From an uncultured Eubacteriales bacterium (GTDB lineage: Bacteria > Bacillota > Clostridia > Christensenellales > CAG-917): a DNA stretch of 64,000 nucleotides. How positions within the stretch are numbered: position 1 is the first letter of the stretch; each line of letters starts with the position of its first letter. Below are positions 9,701 to 16,843 of the stretch, in pieces. Both the position numbers and the translations under genes were made by a program. The notes under the pieces are model-generated. The model saw only the letters and a list, made by a program, of their open reading frames with translations. It did no database searches and was not told the origin of the DNA. The stretch lies in assembly GCA_900544575.1 (NCBI GenBank), contig UQVO01000008.1, positions 1-64,000 on the forward strand, given 5' to 3'.

Positions 9701-11785
9701 GACAGCATAATGCTTGACGATACATACCGCACCACGGAGGACGGCACTTTGCTGTTCTATTATTCCGAACGCACTTTCGATACGTCCGGAACAATCACTT
9801 TCGGCTATATTCTCGAAAGCGGCGAAGAAACGGGCAGTGCGCCCGTTGCAGGCGAACGCGTGACGGTCAGCGGTTACACGAGCACGGTCGGCACATATCC
9901 CGATGGGCTCACCGTGACTTACGACTATTACGGAACGGTTTATCAAAAAACTTTCGACTACGTCGTGCGTCTTGCGCAGCCTTCGAGGCTAAGCCAGACC
10001 TCGTCGGTGATTATTCCTCTCGGCGCTTCCGCGTCCGATTATTACGATGACATCACCGTAGATGTGATTTACGATGACGACAGCACCCTGACGCTTACGC
10101 TCGACAGGTTCACGGTCACGGACGTGGACGGACGCGCGACTTCATCTCTCGTCACGGATGAAATCGGTCTGCACGTTGCTACGGTGGTTTACAGCGGAAG
10201 CGGTTCTGCGGCGGTGTCCGGAACGGTCGTTTATTCCGTTGCGTTCGTGCCTCTGTATGACCTCTATGAGTTCGATTACAACGACGACGGTACTGCCGTC
10301 ATTACATCGGCGAGTGCCGGCAGACAAATTTACGTCCTGCCCTCCGCCGTTACGGACGAAAGCGGCAAAGAATACACCGTTACCGCAATAGGAAACGGAG
10401 CATTCAGCGGAAATACGTCTGTCGAACAGGTTTACATCCCCGCTACGGTCACGTCCATAGGCGCGGACGCCTTCTCAGACTGCACTTCGCTCCGTGATTT
10501 GCTCGGCTTCAATGATGACAGCGATACTGCGACTTCGGGCAATATCGGTTTCGATAAAGTGACAATCGTGTCCGAACACCGCGAGGGCAGCGTTTCGCTT
10601 GAAATTACGGGGCTCAATGACTACGCGTTGAGTGAAGACGTCATCACGTTCCCTGCGGCAGTCGGTTACGACGGCGAAATGACGCTCGAAGATATAGAAG
10701 AAAGCCTGCGCGGCAGCTATTCGTCGGATGCGGAAATCACCGCGACCTATACGCTCACGTTCACTCTGTCCGAGGATGTGGTTTCCCTGATAGCGGGCAA
10801 ACTCGGCGGATACGAAGGCGTCGTGCGCATCCCTGCCGCGTCCGAAGCGCTTGCGGCTCCGCTTGCCGCTTACGAAGGGCTCTACGCCGCATTGACCGAC
10901 GCCGGCGTGAATGTAGAACTGTGGTATTCTTCCGAGCCTTCCGGTACGGACGTGCTCGTCGGTTATATCGAGATGCAGGACCCCTCGACTGCCCAGGTCG
11001 AGTTCACCGAAAAGACCGGTTATGCGGTCCTGAGCTCCACCGTAAGCGTGAGCGGGAACGTCATCGTCGTGCCCGAAACCGTCAGCGGTGCAAACGGAGT
11101 TTATACCATAGCCGGCATAGAGGCAGGTGTGTTCGGAGAGACTTCCGGCATAGACGCGATTTACATCCCCGACTCCATCGTGTATCTCGGCGGAAGCACA
11201 GAGGATGTGTTCGGTGCGGCGGCCGATTCCGTGCATATGTATTCCGACGCGTCATCTCTTGTCAGACCTCACGAAAAATCTGCCGATGCGGAAGAAACCT
11301 TCCCCGAAAATATCGTGTCGGTCGGAGACAGAGCCTTCCTGAACTGCGCTTCGTTCAATATCGATTTCAGCACGGCGACCAAACTTGCCACCATAGGGAA
11401 CAGGGCGTTCGAAGGCACCGGACTCACTTCGCTCGTGTTCGGCACGAATACGGCGCTGAAACAAATCGGTTACGGCGCATTCCGCGAGACGAGCGTCACG
11501 GCGGTGGATTTGTCCGCCACGACCGTTACCGACATAGGCGATGCGGCATTTGCGGATTGTCTGATGCTGACGGAAGTGAAATTGCCTTCCACGGTCACGC
11601 AGATTGGTATGTATGCGTTTGCGGACTGCGGCAGCCTTACCACCGTGGGAATCGACAGCGTCAGCCAGATAACTTACATCGGCGACTACGCGTTCCACAA
11701 CTGCACTTCGTTCGACCCGTCCGTGTTTAACGGAGCGAGCGGCGTGAGCGACAGCGCTTTCAAGAATTGCAAACCCGTCGCATAA
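6779..11785 (+). CDS. giant BspA-type leucine-rich repeat lipoprotein
   Basis: A 1668-residue surface protein. The N-terminus MRKSGKIVLLVLLAVIIAA is a signal peptide ending in the lipobox LIAC, so Cys24 should be lipidated and the protein anchored outside the membrane. A Gly/Asn/Thr linker follows, then several Listeria-Bacteroides-type strands (VTFDLGEGR, LYAVWSLRTALVTFDLAGG) to about residue 460. BspA-type (LRR_5) repeats follow in blocks, for example LTEIGANAFNGCSSLERV and TSIGADAFSDCTSLRDL, interrupted by beta-rich Ser/Thr/Asp-rich segments, with a final block at about 1500-1665. Such proteins bind host or bacterial surfaces; no ligand can be inferred. No LPXTG or dockerin is seen. It is a single-gene unit with its own terminator. 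Confidence 0.92.
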   Translation: MRKSGKIVLLVLLAVIIAATLIACDPTDQQGGNTGGNTGDGGGGTVTQTVPYGLTFDVTKGSSTFAKAVIGEFDLSRDVTGYVLVRTGNSAPRRTGDGFAVTSDMISAEDLAKLSTAGSHRIKVSYEYEGQTLTGSFEVHLQSPATERTVVTFDLGEGRLSNSAASYDETSGLWSMTMDVGAEFTWAEFISAYRVVAPDGYALSRFTYGDGQIFDADGTVTVAEGLSLTAVYTSSYVSVSFDLNAPRDIIWSGGEAPAAPATVNVMPSGKVPQPLAQTYESVNYRLLGWSLTADGTDLWNFNSRLSAQTDERGEITLYAVWSLRTALVTFDLAGGSVVRALPDGFSSSVDGKTLARAVVTYDEYGDVDEFAVSGIAYGTSLADYYVTFALTDGGETVSVALADLEQLITKGTVYEIRGMYFGTTDKEAFLPENTVTSDATVYVVWGLTGGAADDEYYETTYDFILKPDNTYSVTADDTAAEILYIPATFNGRPVTEIASGAFRGMSSVTAVDFSGAVNLTEIGANAFNGCSSLERVDGADALSALTTVGKDAFYGTAWMNSYSDGDTDVMLGSVLIRYRGGVDENNAADLSGKSYEYIAAYAFSDYNLSSVVLPAGIKGIDDNAFSGSELSGGVTVAVPAEGESVAIEYIGPEAFAGSNFINNADKNIIIGNVFYRAQNDGTVSLQGITVIAEQAFAGRRNLASVTNADAVVSIGADAFRGTAFANNDEDGFVIVNGILAGYYGNASTVVVPDEVKVIASGAFKSGVQNVIFRSTSSLAAIENYAFAEATSLSLIGLYVDGSLTGIDFAPYAFANSGGTALAGNFTLNTSADYDGAASCVIYLSENNRIGAADVTAVTRSEDVFVRDYVAHDDGAGNYTPFTFEDFADAWNVPSEKREYSEESVLTAVTVPDGILVTRNGITYAEDYPITSEESGLDALDTVSGRPQEKTGSIEMSYGGRSFTFSYILHAAIDEDSIMLDDTYRTTEDGTLLFYYSERTFDTSGTITFGYILESGEETGSAPVAGERVTVSGYTSTVGTYPDGLTVTYDYYGTVYQKTFDYVVRLAQPSRLSQTSSVIIPLGASASDYYDDITVDVIYDDDSTLTLTLDRFTVTDVDGRATSSLVTDEIGLHVATVVYSGSGSAAVSGTVVYSVAFVPLYDLYEFDYNDDGTAVITSASAGRQIYVLPSAVTDESGKEYTVTAIGNGAFSGNTSVEQVYIPATVTSIGADAFSDCTSLRDLLGFNDDSDTATSGNIGFDKVTIVSEHREGSVSLEITGLNDYALSEDVITFPAAVGYDGEMTLEDIEESLRGSYSSDAEITATYTLTFTLSEDVVSLIAGKLGGYEGVVRIPAASEALAAPLAAYEGLYAALTDAGVNVELWYSSEPSGTDVLVGYIEMQDPSTAQVEFTEKTGYAVLSSTVSVSGNVIVVPETVSGANGVYTIAGIEAGVFGETSGIDAIYIPDSIVYLGGSTEDVFGAAADSVHMYSDASSLVRPHEKSADAEETFPENIVSVGDRAFLNCASFNIDFSTATKLATIGNRAFEGTGLTSLVFGTNTALKQIGYGAFRETSVTAVDLSATTVTDIGDAAFADCLMLTEVKLPSTVTQIGMYAFADCGSLTTVGIDSVSQITYIGDYAFHNCTSFDPSVFNGASGVSDSAFKNCKPVA

Positions 11786-11800
11786 GCGACGACGAAACGA

Positions 11801-11832
11801 AAAAAACGCCCCTCTATCGGGGGCGTTTTTTA
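11801..11832 (+). terminator. terminator of the LRR lipoprotein gene
   Basis: AAAAAACGCCCC pairs with GGGGCGTTTTTT around CTATC; symmetrical, so it can work in both directions. Confidence 0.9.
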
Positions 11833-11875
11833 TTTACGGCGGCAACGCATCAAATCCGAGCGTTCGGCGGCTTTG

Positions 11876-11983
11876 AACAAACGGGGAGGGGCTTGTTCGG
11901 CTCGGTTTCACATTTATAGACAAACGGGGACGGGGTTGTTTTGTCCGATTTTTGGACATTTTAACCCCGTCCCCGTTTGTCCA
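11876..11983. repeat. GGGGACGG palindromic repeat, copy 1 with degenerate neighbour
   Basis: A perfect 19-base inverted repeat: GACAAACGGGGACGGGGTT at 11919-11937 and its complement at 11963-11981. The 25-base centre contains a smaller hairpin TGTCC/GGACA. Just before it, 11876-11900 is an imperfect tandem copy of the left arm. The architecture resembles the larger element at 60014-60156. It fills the gap between the LRR gene and the fumarase operon; no gene lies here. Confidence 0.8.
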
Positions 11984-12013
11984 AGTCGCAGGGAAAGGCG
12001 GACCTGCGCGGGT

Positions 12014-12556
12014 TCAGATTTTTGTGAAAATGCTTTCTCCGCGGGAGTCGATGCCCACGATGACGGGGAAGTCCTTGACTTCCATTTGTCTTATTGCTTC
12101 CGTACCGAGGTCGTCGTATGCCGCGGTGCGGAAAGAAGTTATTGCCTTTGCATAAAGCGCGCCCGCGCCGCCTACTGCGCAGAGGTAGAGCGCCTTGTTG
12201 CGCTTTATCGCTTCGTAGACGGCAGGGGAGCGGTCGCCCTTGCCAATCGTGGCGCGCACTCCGCAGTCGTACAGTGCAGGCGCATAGGCGTCCATACGCC
12301 CCGACGTGGTGGGACCCGCCCCCGTCGGTTTTCCGTCCGCCGAAAAGCACGGACCGACGTAATATATCGCCTGTCCCGAGAGATTTACGGGCAGGGGAGC
12401 GCCCTCCGCTATGCAGGCGTACATACGCTTGTGCGCGGCGTCGCGGGCGGTGTACAAAGTGCCGGACAGCCTGACATAATCACCCGCGCGCAGGGCTTCC
12501 GCGTCTTCTGCGGAAAGCGGGAGCGTCAGACATTTGAAATTGCGTTTGTTTTCCAT
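12014..12556 (-). CDS. class I fumarate hydratase, beta subunit
   Basis: A 180-residue protein equal to the C-terminal swivel domain of iron-sulfur class I fumarase, found as a separate subunit in many anaerobes. Together with the alpha subunit it interconverts fumarate and malate. Family motifs are GPTTSGRMD (about 84-92) and VGIDSRGES near the C-terminus. The start at 12556 gives a family-like N-terminus, but no clear ribosome site precedes it. It follows the alpha subunit in one operon after a 100-base gap. A tartrate dehydratase assignment is possible from sequence alone; the adjacent malic enzyme favours fumarase. Confidence 0.87.
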   Translation of the reverse strand: MENKRNFKCLTLPLSAEDAEALRAGDYVRLSGTLYTARDAAHKRMYACIAEGAPLPVNLSGQAIYYVGPCFSADGKPTGAGPTTSGRMDAYAPALYDCGVRATIGKGDRSPAVYEAIKRNKALYLCAVGGAGALYAKAITSFRTAAYDDLGTEAIRQMEVKDFPVIVGIDSRGESIFTKI

Positions 12557-12657
12557 ATCAGCCGTTAAGTGGTTCGATTCGGCAGATGAACTGCCTTTTG
12601 CGGTTTGGGTTCGGATTTGTAATTTGCGCGAATGTGTGAGCGTGCCGCCCGCCGCGG

Positions 12658-13494
12658 TCATATCACCGCGTGCCCGTGCCGCATCGCGTTGCATTGTATG
12701 TTCACGGCGACGGGCAGCGAAGCGATGTGGGTGGGGAAGACGCCGCAGTGCACCGCGAATGCCGTCGTGTCGCCTCCGAAGCCCTGTGCGCCTATGCCGA
12801 GGGCGTTTATGCGGTCAAGACAACGGCGTTCGAGCGCGGCGAGTTCGGGGTCGTGCGAAGGTTCGCCTACGGGACGCAAAAGCTGGCGTTTGGCGGTTTC
12901 CATGGCCTTTTCCGCCGTGCCGCCTATGCCTGCGCCGACGATGACGGGCGGGCAGGGGTTTGCCCCCGCAAGCCGCACGGCTTCCACTATGCTGTCCTCG
13001 ACGCCCTGTATGCCTGCAGACGGGGTGAGCATAAAAAGACGGGACATATTCTCGCTGCCGAAGCCTTTGGGCAGGAAGTCGAGCACTATTTTGTCCCCCT
13101 CCGTAAGCTCGATATGTATGACTGCGGGCGTGTTGTCCTTCGTGTTCACGCGGGTGAGCGGGTCGAGCACGCTTGCGCGCCAGCCGCATTCGGCATAACC
13201 CCGCCTCACGCCCTCGTTGACGGCGTCGTCAAACAGTCCGCCCGTGATGTGTACGTCCTGTCCTATTTTTGCATAAAAGACCGCCATACCCGTGTCCTGA
13301 CACACGGCAAGATGTTCGGTTTCTGCGGTTTCGGCATTTTCGAGCAGCATTGACAGCGCGAATTTCGCGGCGGAGCCGCTCTCTTTTTTCAGGCTTCCGC
13401 GCAAGGCGTCTTTGCAGGACGGCGTCAGCCTTCCGCAGGCCTTTACGCATTCCCTGACGGCGTCCGCAATCATATCGAAGGTGATTTCTCTCAT
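12658..13494 (-). CDS. class I fumarate hydratase, alpha subunit
   Basis: A 278-residue catalytic subunit of oxygen-sensitive [4Fe-4S] fumarase. Three conserved cysteine contexts for the cluster are visible: AVCQDTGMAVF (about 64), ANPCPPVIVGAGIGG (about 180) and QCNAMRHGHAVI at the C-terminus. The ATG at 13494 lies exactly seven bases past a TATAAT box with no ribosome site, a leaderless arrangement. It is first in the fumarase operon and divergent from malic enzyme. Confidence 0.9.
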   Translation of the reverse strand: MREITFDMIADAVRECVKACGRLTPSCKDALRGSLKKESGSAAKFALSMLLENAETAETEHLAVCQDTGMAVFYAKIGQDVHITGGLFDDAVNEGVRRGYAECGWRASVLDPLTRVNTKDNTPAVIHIELTEGDKIVLDFLPKGFGSENMSRLFMLTPSAGIQGVEDSIVEAVRLAGANPCPPVIVGAGIGGTAEKAMETAKRQLLRPVGEPSHDPELAALERRCLDRINALGIGAQGFGGDTTAFAVHCGVFPTHIASLPVAVNIQCNAMRHGHAVI

Positions 13495-13500
13495 ATGCCG

Positions 13501-13529
13501 ATTATATCGCCGCGCGGCGGGTTTTTCAA
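13501..13529 (-). promoter_or_regulatory. promoter of the fumarase operon, leaderless geometry
   Basis: On the minus strand TTGAAA (13529-13524), 17 bases, TATAAT (13506-13501). Six bases then separate the -10 from the ATG, so the expected +1 is the A of the start codon. Confidence 0.75.
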
Positions 13530-13584
13530 GTTTTCGGGCGCAAGTCGCTTGATTTGCGCGCGCGTTTATATTAGTCTTAATGAT

Positions 13585-14757
13585 ATGGATTATATGACGG
13601 AATCGTTGAAGAAGCATTTTGAATGGAAGGGCAAGCTCGAAGTGACTTCCCGCGTCAGGGTGGACTCAAAAGAGGCGCTGTCTTTGGCGTACACGCCGGG
13701 GGTCGCGGCGCCCTGCCTCGAAATCGCAAAGGACGAAAGTCTTGCCTACTCCCTCACCCGCAAGTGGAACAGCGTCGCGGTGGTCACGGACGGCAGCGCC
13801 GTGCTGGGGCTGGGCAACATAGGCCCTCTGGCGGGGATGCCCGTTATGGAAGGCAAATGCGTACTCTTCCGCGAATTCGCGGGCATAGACGCCGTCCCGG
13901 TCTGCCTTGCCACACAGGACACGGAAGAGATAATCGCCACGGTGAAGAACATCGCGCCGACATACGGCGGCATAAATCTGGAAGACATTTCCGCGCCGCG
14001 CTGTTTCGAAATAGAACGCAGACTGAAAGAGATTTGCGACATCCCCGTGTTCCACGACGACCAGCACGGCACGGCGATAGTTCTCGCTGCCGCGCTCGAA
14101 AACGCACTTAAAGTTGTCGGAAAAGAGCTTTCAAGTGCGCGTTTGGTGATAAACGGCGCGGGAAGTGCAGGCATAGCCATAACAGAATTCCTGCTTTCGA
14201 TGGGCGCGCGCGACGTGGTCGTGTGCGACAGGGCGGGGGTGATTTCCGAGGACGGGACAAAGTTCAATTCCGCCCAGGTCGCACTTGCGGCAAAAACCAA
14301 TCCGCGCGGCGTCGGCGGCACGCTTGCCGACGCGGTGAAAGGCGCGGACGTGTTTGTCGGCGTCAGCGCGAAGGACGTGCTTTCGGAAGATATGGTGCGC
14401 ACTATGGCCGAAGGCGCGATAGTGTTTGCGATGGCAAATCCTTCCCCCGAAATACACCCCGACCTTGCGCTTCGCGCGGGAGCGAGAGTGGTGGCGACGG
14501 GCAGAAGCGACTATCCCAACCAGATAAACAACGTGCTGGCGTTTCCCGGCATTTTTCGCGGAGCGCTGGACGCGCGGGCGCGCGACATCAACGGCGAAAT
14601 GCAGATTGCGGCAGTTCACGCGCTGGCGGGGCTTGTGAGCGACGGAGAAAGGAACGAAAATTACATTCTGCCGAAGGCGTTCGACCCGAGGGTCGCACCC
14701 GCCGTGGCGGAAGCGGTGCGCCGCGCCGCCGCGGAGAGCGGGGTCGCCCGTATATGA
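13585..14757 (+). CDS. malic enzyme (malate dehydrogenase, decarboxylating)
   Basis: A 390-residue short-type malic enzyme converting malate to pyruvate and CO2 with NAD(P)+. Visible motifs are LAYTPGVAAPC near residue 37, the metal-site DDQHGTA near 160, and the Rossmann loop INGAGSAGIA near 190. No phosphotransacetylase tail is present. Two ATGs compete (13585, MDYMTESL; 13594), neither with a ribosome site; TATATT at 13567-13572 implies a very short leader. It is divergent from fumarase, so malate made there could feed pyruvate and NAD(P)H production here. Confidence 0.92.
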   Translation: MDYMTESLKKHFEWKGKLEVTSRVRVDSKEALSLAYTPGVAAPCLEIAKDESLAYSLTRKWNSVAVVTDGSAVLGLGNIGPLAGMPVMEGKCVLFREFAGIDAVPVCLATQDTEEIIATVKNIAPTYGGINLEDISAPRCFEIERRLKEICDIPVFHDDQHGTAIVLAAALENALKVVGKELSSARLVINGAGSAGIAITEFLLSMGARDVVVCDRAGVISEDGTKFNSAQVALAAKTNPRGVGGTLADAVKGADVFVGVSAKDVLSEDMVRTMAEGAIVFAMANPSPEIHPDLALRAGARVVATGRSDYPNQINNVLAFPGIFRGALDARARDINGEMQIAAVHALAGLVSDGERNENYILPKAFDPRVAPAVAEAVRRAAAESGVARI

Positions 14758-14773
14758 CGGCTTGAAATTAACG

Positions 14774-14805
14774 TACGGCGGACAGCACGGGCTGCCCGCC
14801 GTTTT
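14774..14805 (+). terminator. terminator after malic enzyme
   Basis: ACGGCGG..CAGC pairs with GCTG..CCGCCGT, followed by TTTTCGTG, between convergent malic enzyme and ribU. Confidence 0.7.
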
Positions 14806-14859
14806 CGTGTTTGCGCAGTTCTGAGCGCTGCGAGGGCGTGATGGGGGCGGGATTAAATT

Positions 14860-15477
14860 TTACATTCCTTTTGCATCCGTACCGTCGCGGTCGCGGACGT
14901 AGGGCGGGGCGGAGGGCGATTTTTCGCCCGCAAGATTGAAGCGTTTGCGCAGAGCAATCAATCTCATCACATAAAGCAGCGCACAGGCGACCGCAACCGA
15001 CACGGACGCCTGCACGGCGTCGGCGGGCAGGGCGGCGAGCGCGGAGGCGGGCGTTCCGTAAATGAACGTGTTGCAGATGAAATAGCCCGTCATCATAAAC
15101 GCTCCGCTCACAATCATAGCCGCGCAGCCCGTGACGGCGGAAAGTATTTTCCCTTGTCCGTAGTTTCGGAACAGCTTCATCAGAAGTCCGCAGAGAAGCC
15201 CTTCCAGCCCTTTTATCACGAGGGTGAAGAACATCGTGGCAGGGTAGACCGCAAGGTCCGCGAAGAACGAACCGATTCCGCCCGCAATCATAGCAGGCAC
15301 GGGACCGAACAGCGCGGCGGTGATGAAAATCACCGTATCGCCGCAGTTGAAGAAAAAGTCGCCCGTGCGGAAGCCGAGCACCACCGTCGCGACCACGGTA
15401 AGCGCGGTCATAAGTGCGGTGAAGACGAGTTTTCTGGTCGGGAAAACGAATTTGCCTGGTTTTTCTTTCCTTTGCAT
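14860..15477 (-). CDS. ribU: riboflavin ECF transporter S component (RibU type)
   Basis: A 205-residue membrane protein with about five or six hydrophobic segments, after a basic start and the opening LVFTALMTALTVVATVV, which is typical of ECF substrate-binding (S) components. These proteins bind a vitamin and use a shared EcfA-A'-T module, which is not in this window. The substrate is inferred from the FMN riboswitch in its leader, which makes riboflavin uptake the best call; by sequence alone it would be only an ECF S component. GGAGG lies just before the ATG at 15477. The C-terminal 25 residues are polar. Confidence 0.85.
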   Translation of the reverse strand: MQRKEKPGKFVFPTRKLVFTALMTALTVVATVVLGFRTGDFFFNCGDTVIFITAALFGPVPAMIAGGIGSFFADLAVYPATMFFTLVIKGLEGLLCGLLMKLFRNYGQGKILSAVTGCAAMIVSGAFMMTGYFICNTFIYGTPASALAALPADAVQASVSVAVACALLYVMRLIALRKRFNLAGEKSPSAPPYVRDRDGTDAKGM

Positions 15478-15562
15478 AATGCCTCCTGTGCCGAAGCGGT
15501 TAATACGAAGCGTGTTCGGCGTCGCCGGTTTCTGCGGGTGCGGCACGTGGCGGAGGAAGTGA

Positions 15563-15592
15563 AAATAAAAAATCCTTTGCATACGCAAAGGG
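15563..15592 (-). terminator. riboswitch-controlled terminator of ribU
   Basis: On the minus strand CCTTTGC, GTAT loop, GCAAAGG (15591-15574) followed by ATTTTTTAT. It sits directly after the FMN aptamer and before the ribU ribosome site, the normal place for an expression-platform terminator. Confidence 0.85.
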
Positions 15593-15598
15593 AGAACC

Positions 15599-15727
15599 GC
15601 TATCCTCTCCCAATCTGACTTTACAGGCGGTTACGGAATCTCACCGTATCGGCTGATGGGGCTGTCGGACTTGTCCGCTTGCGCGGCATTACCGCCGGTT
15701 GGGTCAAAACCCACCCAAAGAATATCG
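15599..15727 (-). promoter_or_regulatory. FMN riboswitch (RFN element) of ribU
   Basis: Read on the minus strand, the conserved blocks appear in order: GGGTGGGTTTTGACCC then AACCGGCGGT, an AAGTCCGAC segment, ACGGTGAGATTCCGTAACCG, then TAAAGTCAGATTGGGAGAGG. Outer ends pair to form P1. FMN binding should favour the downstream terminator and reduce ribU expression. Confidence 0.96.
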
Positions 15728-15735
15728 CTAAGAGG

Positions 15736-15764
15736 ATAATACTACCGCGGCTGAGGCTTGTCAA
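15736..15764 (-). promoter_or_regulatory. promoter of the FMN riboswitch-ribU transcript
   Basis: Minus strand TTGACA (15764-15759), 17 bases, TATTAT (15741-15736), immediately upstream of the aptamer. Confidence 0.85.
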
Positions 15765-15784
15765 TACGAATTCGCTTTTTCGTG

Positions 15785-16660
15785 TCAGGGGGCGCCGTGC
15801 ACGGCGGTCACCACGTCCGCAAAATTCGCGGCGGCGGCGGAAAGGCGTCGGTTTTTCATCCAAAGCAGTTCGCAACGCGTGTCGCACTCGCGCTCGGAAA
15901 GCACGGCGTGGTGCAGAGTCATTCCGTGTTTGCGGTGGTTTTCGAAAGTGGATTCGGGAATCATCGTTGCACCGAGCCCCGCTTCCGCAAGCGAAATGCA
16001 GGTGGCAATCTCTTCGCATTGCAGAGGTGCGGAAAGGTGCAGTCCTTTCCTCTCCGCTATCCTTTCCAACATAGCGGCGTAACGGTGTGTGAGAATGAGC
16101 GGTTTTGAAAACAAATCGGCATATCCGAGAGATGACGGCAACGTTTCGCGCGATAAAATCACCATTTTGTCGTAATCCACCTCTCGCGTTTCGTAAGCCG
16201 CGCTGCCCGTGTACGGGGTGCGCACCAGCGCTATGTCGCACACTCCGTCTTCGACGCGCGAAAGAAGGGAAGGCGTCGCGCCCTCGTAAATCTTAACGTT
16301 GACGGCGGGGTATTTTGTGCGGAAGACTTTGAGCACGTCGCGCAGAATGCCCGTGGCGAGAGAAGGGGTGACCGCGATGTTGAGCGTGCCCGCCTCGCCC
16401 GTATCGGCGGTGTGCGCGTCTGATATCGCCGCGTCGGCGAGTTCCGCTATTTTGATTGCGCGCTCGTAAAGTATTCTGCCGCTTTCGGTCAGGCGGAAGT
16501 TGTGGTAATCTCTTTCGATGAGCCGCGCCCCGCACTCTTTTTCCAGCGCTTTCAGCTTGTTGCTGAGCGCGGACTGCGCGACGTAAAGTTTGCGCGCGGC
16601 CTGCGATATGCTGTCGCTCTCCGCAATGACGATGAAGTTTTTCAGGGTTTCGATGTCCAT
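15785..16660 (-). CDS. LysR-family transcriptional regulator
   Basis: A 291-residue regulator with the LysR layout. The N-terminal winged helix-turn-helix spans residues 1-60, with SISQAARKLYVAQSALSNKLKALE as recognition region (given in two parts: SISQAARKLYVA and QSALSNKLKALE). The effector-binding domain starts near 90 (GTLNIAVTPSLATG). GAGGCGG precedes the ATG at 16660. It is divergent from a MATE transporter with a LysR-style dyad between them, so it probably controls the transporter and itself; the inducer cannot be read from sequence. Confidence 0.9.
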   Translation of the reverse strand: MDIETLKNFIVIAESDSISQAARKLYVAQSALSNKLKALEKECGARLIERDYHNFRLTESGRILYERAIKIAELADAAISDAHTADTGEAGTLNIAVTPSLATGILRDVLKVFRTKYPAVNVKIYEGATPSLLSRVEDGVCDIALVRTPYTGSAAYETREVDYDKMVILSRETLPSSLGYADLFSKPLILTHRYAAMLERIAERKGLHLSAPLQCEEIATCISLAEAGLGATMIPESTFENHRKHGMTLHHAVLSERECDTRCELLWMKNRRLSAAAANFADVVTAVHGAP

Positions 16661-16719
16661 ATCCGCCTCTTTCGCCGCGTCTGCGGCATTTTCACGACAA
16701 ATCCGTCTGTCTGTCGCTA

Positions 16720-16787
16720 TTATATCAAAACGCGATAACAAAATCAATATTCCGATATATACCATATAACACGCGAAGTAGTATAAT
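16720..16787. promoter_or_regulatory. divergent LysR/MATE control region
   Basis: Minus strand: TTGATT (16747-16742), 16 bases, TATAAT (16725-16720) for the LysR gene. Plus strand: TATAAT at 16782-16787 for MATE with a poor -35, as expected for an activated promoter. Between them TATAT-ACC-ATATA (16756-16768) is an AT-rich dyad of the kind LysR proteins bind. Confidence 0.6.
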
Positions 16788-16843
16788 GTGGTGACGTAAG
16801 GACCGCGGGCATAACGAAGCGGCTTACGGAAGAGGTTTCAGGG

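Noticed and set aside
7097..9946. 949-codon open frame on the minus strand opposite the LRR lipoprotein gene
   Set aside because: It is the antisense of a clearly coding, repeat-bearing lipoprotein gene; its product is Arg/His-rich low-complexity sequence with no domain or ribosome site.
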